The position numbers and the translations under genes are program-made. Of a DNA stretch of 64,000 nucleotides, positions 47,699 through 59,394 are shown in pieces. The DNA is taken from positions 124,001 through 188,000 of the forward strand of contig JAQPZY010000624.1 of assembly GCA_029931535.1 (NCBI GenBank), read 5' to 3'. Within the stretch, counting starts at the first letter, position 1. Each line of letters opens with the position of its first letter. Below the pieces are notes generated by a model, which searched no databases, was not told the DNA's origin, and worked only from the letters and a program-made list of their open reading frames with translations. Source of the DNA: Margaritifera margaritifera. Taxonomy: Eukaryota > Mollusca > Bivalvia > Unionida > Margaritiferidae.

Positions 47699-49207
47699 AT
47701 GTATGTCACGGAATTGTGTATGATTTATATCAATATGTATATGTGATCGAAAATGTACTCGGGTTTCGTTGCCGCGTACAGCTTTACCCGAGGGTGGTGT
47801 ATTTTTTCTCGGCTCTAGTTATTTCGAAATACTGAGCGCGACTCAACCCATGCTGCATGTGCAAATTGCCTGCAGTGAAAACCCAAATACCTAGCTGCGC
47901 ATAGTTGTCACAGCTAGGGTACATATAGAGAGCAAATGCTCTATAAACAAATTACAATACGACGAGTCTTGTCAGAAAGCTTACCTCTTTACGGGAGCAA
48001 TCTTCAGCTGTAGAGGTATGTACAATTTAAGATTGCATTCTTTATCACTATTCGGGTTATATGACAGAATTGTTTCATATATTAGATGTTTTAGAATTTA
48101 TTCTAAATTCTACAGAGAGTCAATACCTAGGTCATACAACGCCATGATATTAGAAATACTATAGTCTGGTTCAAGTTAGCGATTTGTTGTAGCTGAACAG
48201 ACGGATTTTATTTAATTATACGCTGCATGCACTGAATGATTAATGTAATGTGTAGCGAGATGACATTCATGTGCGCGCATGCGCAACATATATTAATGCA
48301 GAAGTACTTAACCATGTCATATGTACTACACGGTTCAGTTGTTATACTTTTAGCTGCCTTGTGTGGTGCCTCGTGTGGTGCCTTGTGTGTGTCTTTGTGT
48401 ATGGTTTGGTGATGTGGAGTCACAGAACTCTGTGTGGTTTCTTGTGACGTGTACGCTGTGTCTGGTGACGTTGGCTCGGAAGAGAGTACTGGTGTTCTCG
48501 ATGTGAGGGACCAAGGCTTCTCTACCATCGGGTCTGTGTTGAATGAGAAGGCTCTCGAGGGATCCTTCAACAGACTGGAAGGGGTGGACCATGCGTGGTG
48601 GCTCCTTGACCATTGACTAGAGCGGGTGGAACCTGAAATACATCTTGGTCGTCAAATGGGCGCCACGATACTTATATATATTACGTGTTCCATGTTATTG
48701 TAATTTTCACTATTGCTATCTGAGCAAAATTTCGTGCATTCACATTTCAATGTCGCTATATGAATGATAGATTCATAATTTCATGCATTCACATGTTCAA
48801 TATCGCTATATGTGTGATAAATTCATAAATACGTGCATCCATATGACAAATATTGCTAACTGAGTGATATGTTGATAAGTGTATAATTCATGCGTCCATC
48901 TTGTCAATAAATTGTTATGATGCATTATTTGTAATTCATATAATTCGATTTGTTGATTGGTGATAGGACGTTATTCACGTTCGTTTAAATTCCATTCGTT
49001 AAATTCATCTTTGATTTTTCTCGTTGAGTGACTTGTTGTTGATAGTTCCATGTTAGGAACTATATAATTTTCCTTATCTTTTTCTTATAATGGTGTCAGA
49101 TTTGTTCATCTTTAAATTGCGTTTATAAATAAACATCTCATTAACGCAATTGCTTTCGGTGTCTTCACTAATCCAATCCCAACCCGGCTTCATCCTGTAA
49201 CAATGTA
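47699..49207 (+). mobile_element. Probable solo LTR (about 1.5 kb)
   Basis: The segment 47704-49202 begins TGTCACGG and ends CCTGTAACA, an imperfect terminal inverted repeat of the TGT...ACA kind. The pentamer ATGTA lies on both sides (47699-47703 and 49203-49207) as a target-site duplication. AATAAA at 49128-49133 sits about 70 bp before the end, as poly(A) signals do in LTRs. No primer-binding site, coding domain or second LTR is present. Open frames inside show no retroelement domain. A non-autonomous element with other termini remains possible. Confidence 0.62.
48715..48915. repeat. Degenerate ~50-bp tandem repeat inside the probable solo LTR
   Basis: About four imperfect copies of a unit containing TTCATAATTTCATGCATTCA, then CATGTTCAATATCGCTATAT. 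The first two copies are the clearest. Confidence 0.75.
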
Positions 49208-50440
49208 GTACAATTTGAAATGGCAGAATATATAATCAACATTCAATATAAGGTATATTTTGTCTCTGCAATTAACATAAAATACTCCTTGAGAAGTAAC
49301 AGTAGTGCGGTAACTGGTGCCAAATTCTCTAAGGGATAATCCCTGTTCAAAACTCACAATATTTAGAACTGGAAGGGTTAGTGAGGAAACGCACTATGAA
49401 AAGAGTATTTACATTGATTTGCAAACAAGTACAAAACCATATCTTATATATACAGTTTGTTAAACATCAGGAATATTTAATAGAAAGAAATCCATGTGGC
49501 TGCTACAGAGTACATAAGCTTTGTATAATTCATATAAATACGTGTTTTGTATACGTAGTTTCATGGTCCAATGGTAAATGTCCACGTACAAAGATGAATT
49601 GGGTTTTTTCCTCCTTTACACTTAGTAAAGATAAGATGGTAATCCGTAATAATTTTATTTTCCAGATTGATATGAACAAAATCTTAATAGTCACCACTTG
49701 TTTAGTGTCATAATCTGTTTTAGTCTTCAGCATTCAATTTGAAGATGTAGTGACAAAGATTACGAGTAAGGAGATAATGTGATTTGTTGCAGGAAAAGAT
49801 TAATTGCTTCATAGGTAAAATATTATAGAAAAGTAAATCTTGTTACAAGGACATGTGCTAGAATCAAATTATAGAATACAATACAGTTTCGAAATGTATT
49901 TCAAATCACTAATTAAAAATAGCATATTTAACTGAATATTCAGATTAAAAAATAACATCAATATCAATTGAAGAAGAAAAATATTCACTAATTACAAGAA
50001 ACTCCATTTCCCACACCTTAGCTTTAAATACAGGATTTTCACAATCAGACTACAAGTCATGAACAACATAATTATATTCCATTCTGAAACTGAGATTTGC
50101 TGAGTATGTGTCTATAGATTCTTTTAAATTGTTTACGTGAACATGCAAGCACTTTATAACATAACTTTACTTCATGACATTGATTTTTGTAAAGTGCTTT
50201 ACACAGCACTAATTTCCAACCTAACATATATTTTATAACCAAGAATATCCAACTGTACATTGAATAGTATCTCATTTTTATGTGTAACTACTACCATTGT
50301 CGAGGCCGGATTAAGGCGGTCGGAGGTCCTGGGCTTTAAAAAAGCCCCCATTTCCCCCCCAAAAAAAAGATAAAATATTTTTTAAAAAATTTAAAAATAG
50401 AATTTAACTGCATTGCGAGGCACCTGCTCATGCAGATGGT
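49208..50440. other. AT-rich noncoding stretch
   Basis: Open frames at 49381-49713 and 50072-50275 have no recognisable domain. A C-tract followed by an A-tract lies near 50341-50368. Nothing else was seen. Confidence 0.45.
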
Positions 50441-50870
50441 GGAATGTGGGGTCTAGAGAAAAAGATAAATCCTTGGGAAAAGATAGATGATTCAGATACC
50501 ATAAGTCCTGACTTTTCAAGGCTTGATGAGGAAGACTTGCAAAATATTACTTTTGGAGTGTATCAACTGAAGTTAGCAAAATCTTACACTTGTGCGCACC
50601 TTAGTGAGGACGGAGGTTATGATTCATTAGTGTATAAAGACCAGAATGGACTTTTAATGGCAAATATTTAGAGCCGGCATGTGTCCAGTAAAACCTACAA
50701 ACTTTGGCTTGATCATGATCAATATTCAGTCAGAGGTACGTACTGCTAATGTCAAGCCGGAGCCCGTGTTGTTGGTACAAGAAAACAAAAATAACGCAAT
50801 GAAGTTGAACGTATATTTTTTCTTATGGATGTTTTGTTATTTGCCGAAATCTTTGACACAGTCCTTAAGT
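50438..50870 (+). pseudogene. Fragment of a transposon-type protein with a SWIM-like zinc site
   Basis: The plus frame reads DEEDLQNITFGVYQLKLAKS, then YTCAHLSEDGGYDSLVYKDQ, a TAG at 50669-50671, [20 protein letters not shown], then GTYC, a stop, [10 protein letters not shown]. The CxCxAGARVVGxCAH pattern, here worn, is the SWIM zinc finger of a transposase-derived family abundant in molluscs and cnidarians. The expected final CAH reads differently (TRK), so the zinc site is incomplete. The frame then decays into a TA array. It is a pseudogene with two in-frame stops. Confidence 0.52.
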
Positions 50871-50880
50871 CCCTGTGATT

Positions 50881-50883
<3 letters not shown>

Positions 50884-50963
<80 letters not shown>
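50884..50963. repeat. Microsatellite (TA)n
   Basis: About 80 bp of pure TA immediately downstream of the SWIM-protein remnant. Confidence 0.97.
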
Positions 50964-50969
<6 letters not shown>

Positions 50970-50971
<2 letters not shown>

Positions 50972-53900
50972 CGAGTGCCGTAAAAAGAAAATTTGAATAA
51001 AAGTTAGCACCTTTTCGTGGTTGGGCCAAATTTTACTCTTGTAGTACCTAGTCCTTATCTAATAAGGCAAATTTAACGAAAATTTACCAAATTCTGCCAT
51101 TTCTGACACGGTCATTGCATGCAGAATTTTGGCGACAACAAACCTTGATTTGGCGTACATGCAACATGTTCATCCAGATTTCACAGGCTCTTGTTTCTAT
51201 GAGTAAAAAGGGGGAAACTAATGATAACACCCTCTTCTACTCCCAATTAGCAACTAACACCCAAACGGGCGTTATGTAAGCTGTGTGATTCAGCAACTTA
51301 CAGTTTATACCTCGATAAACTCAAGGAAAAAACATTAAACACTTAAATTGCTATTTCTATTAATTGTATGCATTATGTTTGTCATTTTGTGTTTATTTTA
51401 ATGCTTAGTATCATTTTTGTAATCTTCATTCAGCGTGTGAATATTTATCTTCGGTTACTGGTACGTAGCTATTTATTGAACATGGGATTTTCCTGCATGA
51501 GAGTAATAAGTATGTCATCATCAAACAAATACTTCAACCAATAGTAGCCAATGTAAGGTTTTGAACAATCTGGGCATGGTTTTATATTTTCCCTCAATTT
51601 TTTATATTTTCCCTTCCGCTCAGTATTCCAAGTAAATATATGTTATTTTAGATAATAAAAATTACTAAGATTTGATGCTTTCATGGACTGATTGAAAGTG
51701 ATTTGGCAGATTCATCTCTGTCCAGACTTGTGAGTAATCAAATTTCGTTTTTTAAAACCTTTTTTCGTGTTTATAAACAGGCTAGGCTAATACAGGTAGA
51801 TGCATTAGGTTATAGAAGCTATGTGATTTGTTTTGTTTGTCCACATACACGCACATTTGTAAAACAATGAACAGTAATTTGAGCCATATATTGTACAACT
51901 TGACCTCTTCCACAGTCAAATATGTGACACCAGTGTAGAAAATAAATAGGAAGACACACACAAGAACATATGGAAATAGAGTCTGATGGTTTATGTGGAA
52001 CCCCCCCTGGTGTACAAAGGGAAGTATTTCACACCAGAAATCATAAAAGCAAACCTAATTATTGTGTGTATTCGTGTTTATTATTAACACACTTTTCTAA
52101 CAATATTGTAATAAGAATTGCAGCACAGCAATGAAATATAACTACAAATGAAACAAACATGACACATTCATGTATTTACTGTTTTACTATTTGTACATGT
52201 ATATAACTATTTCTTCTGTTTGTTCTGAATATGTCTGTAATTGCTAATTCGAAATTTCTATTAAATTTATCACAAAAACCAGAAGTGATGTCTTATATTA
52301 TAATGATTTTGTCAGGATAGTTGACATGGGACACTTAACTTGAAAAGCAAGTACATGTATTTTCTTTACTTGCTAGGACACAGGAATTTTTTAGTTAGAA
52401 TTAAACTGAAAGGTGCAGTTTTTTAAAGTGGCATGTGGAGTGTGTTGAAATCTGTTATAGAGTTCACTGTATTTTATGAGAGTGCTTGTAAAGGATTTTG
52501 TGCAGATGCAGGAAAATTACTTGAGTAGTACTGGTTGGGTCTGTGGGAGTCATTTTAACATTTTCAGAGGCCTGGGATGGTACTGCAAAAGAATATCGAG
52601 CAGAGAGTGCCACATCTGAACTTACATTGGGGGAAATTTTACTCATTTGTTGCTTATTGCTTACGTTGAGTACTGAGCCTTGTTCATGATTTGAATGAAA
52701 TATCATTGGAGTGATCATCCATAGACACAATGTGTTTTGCATGAAGGTTGGCATCTGTCATTTTATTTACAAAGAGAGTGGGCAGTATATCTTGCAGACA
52801 TGTGAGGCATACAATTATTAATTGTCTCTGCCCAACACTTCTAGTGGTGTACCATGTTTTACACCATTGGGGATTTTACAAAGTATTTTTATCAGTGTGA
52901 CAAAAGAGCGATTCAGCTTTTGGATTAAAGCATATGATATAGTATTTTACTAACTTGACCGGGCAGTTTTTACCACCAGTTGCATACATTATCTTGTCAG
53001 GGTTTTCCTCCTTAGCATTTAAGTCCCACTATTACATCAAACTTTAATTAAAAACTGGTAGGTGTTAACTGGCTGTGGAATTCTAATCCAAAAATAACAG
53101 TGGATAGAGAGATGTAACCAAACCCTGTATCTGAGAGTGATAAGATGATCTTGTATCAAGCACTGATTGACTGCACACATGTCTGATTGAGAAATAATAG
53201 GTTTGTGTTCAGTTGGTTTCGATAATCCACTCTATGTTAAACTTTAATTTCCCATTTAACTTGTTGCCTGCTTTTTTAAACTCAGGGTCTGAAACATTAT
53301 TGGTTGAATGACCACATTCATCTTGAAAGTAATCGTTAATAGCTGCCCTGACATTTTTAAAACAATTTTAGTGGTATTATTCAGCTTGTGCTTCAGGGAG
53401 CTTCCTCAGTCATGGTGTGGTGACCTTGGTGTTTGCTTCGGCATAAAATATTGCTAGCTTCTGAGCCAAATCTGTAGGCTCGACTGTCTTCAGTTCTACT
53501 GTTATGTTCTTCTCCTTGTACCATGAAATTCATATGGTTTTGAGCTTGGCACTAACTATTATTTAATAAAAACAGACAGTCGAGATGCACTCATTTTGAG
53601 ATAAACTGCATTTTATTCATTTCAGAGCAAATACAGTCTCATATTTATACGAAATGGTGCTAAAGGTTTAAAATGCAAATTACTTTTGCTTTATTATCTG
53701 TACACATGCAACATATTGCCTTTTCTTCGTTACATATGCTTCATGAAAATGACATTTAAGAGCAAATTAAATTTAAAACTATTATTTTAGTCAAGTTTAC
53801 TGAGCAGCCTAGTAGACTGGCTTTTCTTCTTCTTTTTTATATTATTATAATTCATTTTTTATGATGAATGAATCAATGAATCTACCTATACAAGTGTTCT

Positions 53901-53990
53901 AGCCCCAATGAGTATTTTTCTTGATAGATTTTGGGTACTGCCCTTCTGAGATACTTAAGAGATCATCATCTTTAAGAAATTTAAAGCATT
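50970..53990. other. Noncoding stretch with duplicated block A
   Basis: Apart from block A (51655-51800), no gene, RNA or named repeat was recognised. Confidence 0.45.
51655..51800. repeat. Duplicated block A, second copy
   Basis: Matches 45950-46100 in order and orientation, for example AAGATTTGATGCTTTCATGG and CGTGTTTATAAACAGGCTAGG. Confidence 0.75.
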
Positions 53991-53994
53991 TTTG

Positions 53995-54135
53995 TATGTG
54001 GTCATCCTGCTGTTCAACTAGGCACTGAACTAGTGTTGGTTCATTCTAAATACTTGATAATTCAGCTTGTGATATATCTTATACTTCAAAAGGCCAGTAA
54101 AATATTGATGGGTCAGTGTTTTCAGTGTCTTCATG
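53995..54135. repeat. Duplicated block B, second copy
   Basis: Matches 46490-46645 (ATCCTGCTGTTCAACTAGGC; TTGATAATTCAGC; TTCAGTGTCTTCATG). It leads directly into the acidic exon's acceptor. Confidence 0.75.
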
Positions 54136-54185
54136 CAGGAAATATACCTGATATGGCAAATATAGGGAAATGTCTTGCCATACAG

Positions 54186-54236
54186 ACGACACAGACATGT
54201 CGGAATCACATTCTGACTTTGAAGATGCAGTATCAG
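54186..54236 (+). CDS. Candidate acidic tail exon, copy 2
   Basis: A TCTTGCCATACAG acceptor and GTACGTGAG donor bracket 51 bp, phase 1 on both sides, encoding DDTDMSESHSDFEDAVS. Compared with copy 1, splice sites, length and most residues are kept. The only tyrosine is changed to phenylalanine (TAT to TTT), and Thr-Ser-Glu-Thr-Ser-Ser is altered. The exon remains open and could be an alternative or paralogous tail exon. Confidence 0.48.
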
Positions 54237-55040
54237 GTACGTGAGCTAATGTACCATACCATTTGCTAATAAACGATCAGATCATAATGAAACAAAAATC
54301 CCTAGAAGGCATTATTTTTTCCACGCTTAATAATGCATAAAGAAAACATTTGTATTACTTCTGATACCTCAAAAGGCAAAATCGTTACCTACTAGCCGAT
54401 TTCATATTTTTTTTTTTTTATTTTTTTTTTGCTGTTTAAAAATGTATAGATTTTGAGTTCTTCTTCGCTTAAAGCTAATTGTTAGTCAGATTTAGAGCCT
54501 GCAATAAGTTGTCGAAGATAGTCAAGTAATGGCTTGTCCTAACAGTGAAATCGGATGCAACGTATAGCATATGCACAACAGAGGAAGAGCCATATCATGA
54601 GATTAAAGAACTCTTCAGCACAGAATGATACCGAAGAGCTTCTATATCGCACATTGTTCACTTCCCTAATAAAATCACGATTCTGTGTAAAAGTCCCACA
54701 ATCTATAAGTACCTAATGTATTCATGTTGATATGAACTATCCGCTGTTCCACTAAAACCAAATCATGGAATATCACGTTAAATTCCTGCAGAAATATGTT
54801 ATCTTGAGATAATGACATGAATAGATTTCGCCTTGGAAAGTTTAATTTGACTATGAATTGGCAAGTAATTTTTAACCTGTTGCAAAGTAATAACTCTTTT
54901 ATGTCTTTTTGCATTGCAATTCATCTCGTAATAAGTAGGATGTGAGTGAAATAATGACACACCAGATTGGTAAGAGCATAACTGTAATGGCAATTTTCCT
55001 TAAATATGTATTGTTCGAGATTCTGTCCCTACACTTGTTT

Positions 55041-55308
55041 TGTGAGTGTGTGGGAACAAACACAAGATATTCTCTACACTACTGTTATTATATACAAAAA
55101 CAAAAGTATTAACTAAATGAAGGTCCAACACCAACTGAACAATAAGGTGGGAGAGTATAATAAATATGATGTGCATCACAAGCGTTATGTAACTAACTGG
55201 ACTCTTAATTGGACTAACTATAGGTATTACTAGCTTTAAGGCTGTCAACCTTTATGTGTGTCTCGTGTCCCAATTACACATGGATGTGCCTCAATAACTG
55301 ATACTACA
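55041..55308 (-). repeat. 3' LTR of the minus-strand element
   Basis: On the plus strand it runs from TGTGAGTGTGTGG to GATACTACA. The minus-strand purine tract adjoins its right edge. The left edge could be a few bases earlier (TGTTTTGTGAG at 55036). Confidence 0.78.
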
Positions 55309-55595
55309 TCTCCCCCTCTGAGAACAATAAAACTGTAACCTGAAGAAATCTGAATGTACTATATGTATATATGTTGTGCGTGTTATTTTTGATATGAACA
55401 CTTCTATCAGTCCTAAAGAAAGTTAATAAAACATTTAAGTTGTATATTCCGAGTTTCAATAGGAATCCCCATTATCTTTTACCATACATTTTACTAGTCG
55501 GTCCTTTTTTGGTGGGATAACAAGTCGATTTGATCTTGTCTTATAACCATGATTAGAATATAATTTTTTTGTTTCTAAAGAATTATTTCCATTTT

Positions 55596-56660
55596 TCAGA
55601 GATTGTTTTTCATGCGTTTAACACTCTGTAGTTTTATGTACAAATCATCTGAAATTACAGTAGCATCAGCACTGGGGTCAATTTTCATCGCACGTTTCTG
55701 TCCTTGAACTATGGTATTTGCTATCCAGGGTTTCACTCCAGAATTGATTCCGCCAAGAAATCCATAAGATGTAGGATTATTGGTGTTATTTACCTCAACA
55801 ATATTTTTCTTTTTTCTGCACATTTTTTTAAAGTGTTGCATCTTTAAACGTTTATTGCATGTTGCTTTTCTTGGAGGACATGTGTCTCTGCTGTGTGAAT
55901 GTTTCCCACATCTCCGTAGGCTATCAGCACTGTAGTTTACTTTGTCATTGCTCCTAGTTGACTGGAACTGCGTTTGTTCAAAGCATAATTGTTCCTCTTT
56001 TGTGGATTTGAATTGAATTTGATTGGTGTCTTCTTTTTTACTTTACAGCAGCATTCAAACTGAAATTGACGTGTTACCCTTCTTGGGTTAGAGGTTACTG
56101 TTTCTTCACGGCATCACTCTGTCTAGACAAATATATTGCTTTTTCTAAGTTATGTTTGATATAACGTTGGAGTTCTTCTGCCAAGTGCGTGTTTCGCAAG
56201 CCAACAACAATTCTATTTCGAATCGATTCATCTTTAAGAACTCAAAAGTTGCATTATTCTTCTTGACAGTGTAATTACGTAACAAATGCATCGATGAATT
56301 CATCTTCCTATTGTAGTCACTCTTGGAACATTTCTTTTCGTAATGAAATACCCTTAGAATTTCTCTCTAATAACTTCATATTTCTTTCTGTCGTCATCAC
56401 TTAAGCTAAACGAAGAAAATATGTAATTTGACTGAAGCCGCAAGGTAGAGATCAGTGTTCACTTGTATTTCTTGTTCCTTCTCATTCAATCCACAAGCAA
56501 GTCTAAACCACTTAAGTCTCTGAATCCATTTTGACCAATACTCTCGGTTAGAAAACTGAAATATTCTGGACTTGGAACTTGGAATGTCCCCATCTCTGGA
56601 AACAATTTACTAAATTAGTGGGAATTATTCTCAGTTAGATTATATCTAACTCCAGCTGAT
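55596..56660 (-). pseudogene. Gag and protease start of the minus-strand element
   Basis: Leftward from about 56400, Gag is recognisable by IRDRIVVGLRNTHLAEELQR and NLEKAIYLSRQSDAVKK, typical of Mag-like and other Gypsy Gags. A CCHC-type zinc region follows at 55919-55800 (RRCGKHSHSRDTCPP, then CNKRLKMQHFKKMC). A protease start is at about 55720-55650 (WIANTIVQGQKRAMKIDPSA, then DATVISDDLYIKL). The catalytic DTGA is changed to DPSA, so the protease is inactive. Coding stops shortly after. Confidence 0.75.
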
Positions 56661-56682
56661 GATCCACTGTGTCTTTTACAAA

Positions 56683-56698
56683 CCCACTTCTGACACCA
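56683..56698 (-). other. Primer-binding site resembling tRNA-Leu
   Basis: On the minus strand TGGTGTCAGAAGTGGG lies next to the right LTR. It is complementary to the 3' end of common tRNA-Leu species (acceptor end plus CCA). It confirms that the element runs right to left and that the right repeat is the 5' LTR. Confidence 0.78.
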
Positions 56699-56703
56699 AG
56701 TTG

Positions 56704-56899
56704 TGTGAGTGTGTAGGAACGAACCCAAAATATTCTCTACACTACTTTTATTATAAACATACAAACCTATTATCTAAATGAAGGTCCAACACCAAATGAA
56801 CAAATGGTGGGAGAGTATAAAATAAATTATGCACACCACGAGCATTCTGTAACTAATTTGACTCTAATTAGACTGACCGAATGTGTTACTAGCTTTAAA
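56704..56899 (-). repeat. 5' LTR of the minus-strand element (truncated)
   Basis: It corresponds to 55041-55239 of the other LTR. The outer 70 bp or so (the U3 start) is missing; sequence passes directly into the flank ATTGTCATAATTGAATTG, which matches copy 1 near 42940. Confidence 0.75.
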
Positions 56900-57052
56900 A
56901 ATTGTCATAATTGAATTGAAGAGAAAATAATAAACGTTAAACGTTTCTTGGAAAAGAGGACTGCTACATTATTCAAATACAGTAAATCTGGCCCTTAAGA
57001 AATGTCGTTATAAAATATAATACAGCAACTGACGGGTGTTTTCTTTCCACAG

Positions 57053-57148
57053 ACATAAACATTATTAGCAATAATTCTGCAAACACGTATCATCTTCTAA
57101 AAGCGCATTGCATTTCAATCTTGAACATTTACTCTTCTTTACCCTAAA
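57053..57148 (+). CDS. Candidate terminal exon after the acidic exon, copy 2
   Basis: The counterpart of 43093-43181: same acceptor (TTTTCTTTCCACAG) and frame (DINIISNNSANTYHLL onward), with stop TAA three codons later than copy 1. A large LTR element now lies in the intron before it. Coding status is uncertain for the reasons given for copy 1. Confidence 0.28.
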
Positions 57149-59394
57149 AAGTAAACATAGATCAGGCTTTTTTTCTGCCTTCTAATGTTAATACTGCCTT
57201 GATTCATGGTACAGTATTTGTTTGAGGGCACGCCTACAGATATCTTAATGCAGAATTACGATTGTAAATGATAAAAAGTCAAAAGGGCTTTTAAAAACTT
57301 GACTACATATGACTGTTATTATGTGCTATCGTAATCTGCGCCTTAAAACTACCGATGAGAAGAACATTGACATAATGGCATTCTTGAATTACATTTCAAA
57401 CAGTTCGTCTAAACGTAAGGGTTCTTCCACCAGGTATGAAACTCGAGGGTTATTTATGTAATAATTCTTCAGTGAGATATTTTATTGCTGTTTATGTCGC
57501 TCATCGATATTGTGCTAAACCTAAGAGTGGAAAACTGCCACTTACAGTAATATCATGGAATTTTCATCTGTTGAGTCAAAATAAATTCCCCGTTTAATTA
57601 TGGAGTAGATAAAGTTATATCAGTACAATGTGCTGATTCTCGTGTCCCTTCAAATGTAACAGGATTTTTCATCATGATAATGAATCGTTTTCGTCCACTT
57701 CAACATTATATCGTCGCGCTAAATTATGTTCAAGAGTATAGACATTGCCCTTGTTTAATCTTTCATTGCATACTTTATTCTCTTCGGTTTTTTTCCTTCA
57801 GTTTTTCATATTTCTAATCTCAAGCTATAGAAGCTACAACTTCACTTAATCCATCCTTATGAATTATAGAACCTCTTTAGAGTTCACATATCGTTGCTCT
57901 TTGAAACAAAAATGTTTCAGAGAGAAAATGGTTGTTCTCGTTTTTAAATATCCCGTTTGACACTTCTAATGTATACATCTGATCTGCTGTTGTGATGGTA
58001 ACATAGTTCCCATTCTTGTTATTAATATGTACTGGAACATAATCCCTAATTCTACATTCTTCCCTGATATCGCCTTGAAGAATATTACAAATTAGCCCTG
58101 AATTTCAGTATTGCTCAACAATTCCAATATAAATGTAGACCGAGTTTTTCATGTCATGAAATTATACGTTTATTTATTAGTTATTATTGTTGAAATTTCT
58201 ATTATCACTCAAAACTGTATAATCAACGCATATTTTAAGACAGGAAATTTGGTTTAAATATAGACGATGCGTTCATCACATAGTAAGGCATTTATTACAA
58301 CAAAACTGTAAAGCAGGAAGAAAAACAAATTGCAGATGAGTTAATCACTTGTGGCACCAACATCATGTGTGGCACCAACATCAATTTTTCGTTTATCATT
58401 TTCTATCGAATTCATATAATGAATTATAATCGTACAGATCATATATCAAAAACAGCATGAAAGAAAAATGCTATTTCATGCCAAAATTTACTTGTTTGAC
58501 ATAATTGCAAAAATAAGCCAATATTTCAAAGAATTTTCGAATATAATATATATTGTTTTATTTGCAAGAGTAGGTGGAAAGTAATAAGTGTGTTATTTTT
58601 CTATTTTGTGATGATATAATTATCACGAAGGTAAAGAGGAAGCTATTATGTGTATCAACTGTGCGATTTTCTGACGGTTTGCTCATTATGTTGAGGCGGG
58701 AATGGGCAGCATTCCTTTGTTACAAGCGGTCACTGTTTTCTGGTGTTTCATTTTTCAATTTACCCACCCATCATCTTTGGCATTAGTCTTATTGTTTCAG
58801 TTTATTTGTTCTTTACTATTTGTGAATCGGTGTGGGTGTGTATGCATGTCAGTGTGTGCAGATGGCGTTAGGGCAGCATATATAATGTACATGTAACTGC
58901 ATATTGTTTCACTTTTATTGTTGTAGTATCTACTTACATCATACATATATATTGTTCAGTGGTTGCACCATTGCTAATCATGTTTTTAGAAAATGTACTT
59001 GTCCTCAAACATTTGCTCCACACAATATCATATTTCCATTTTATGTTATTTAAACTTTCATTTCTAGTGAAGCGTGTTACACTAATAAAATATTGGTTCT
59101 GTGACTTACGGTTGTCACTCAACTTATTTATGTTAAGCACATATGCTGTTTTGTGTATTACATGCCTTTTTTTGAGAATTATGTTAAATTTATCTGCCTG
59201 TCACATATTGGGGCTATATATAATATGCTCGTAGGGGCTTTCGCTCACAATATTAGCAACTTCTCTCGTTTTAGCCTTTAATGCAGTTCCTTAAAATTTG
59301 ACCCAAATCCAGACAATGATCAGGAGTCTGATTATAACAGGCTTTCTTGTAGGTAGCTACATTTTTGTACATGCCGTAATTAATCAAGCTTAAC

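Larger units (their letters stand above)
55041..56899 (-). mobile_element. Internally deleted Gypsy-type LTR element (minus strand)
   Basis: Two direct repeats (55041-55308 and 56704-56899) share TGTGAGTGTGT, ATTCTCTACACTACT, AAATGAAGGTCCAACACCAA and GGTGGGAGAGTATAA. On the minus strand the internal region begins with a tRNA-Leu-type primer-binding site beside the right LTR, encodes part of Gag, a zinc knuckle and a protease start, and ends with a purine tract (plus-strand TCTCCCCCTCT, 55309-55319) beside the left LTR. RT, RNase H and integrase are absent. The right (5') LTR has lost about 70 bp at its outer end together with some host DNA, so no target-site duplication remains. Confidence 0.82.
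54180..58690. repeat. Segmental duplication, copy 2
   Basis: Same order as 41853-45060, but carrying an LTR element of about 1.9 kb (55041-56899) that replaced about 250 bp of the ancestral sequence. Between about 57300 and 58200 the two copies differ more. Copy 2 ends where copy 1 does (TGTGTATCAACTGTGCG region). Confidence 0.9.

Noticed and set aside
48208..48616. Open frames on both strands inside the probable solo LTR, including a His/Thr/Pro-rich 120-codon frame
   Set aside because: They overlap antisense in a degenerate LTR and show no retroelement or host domain.
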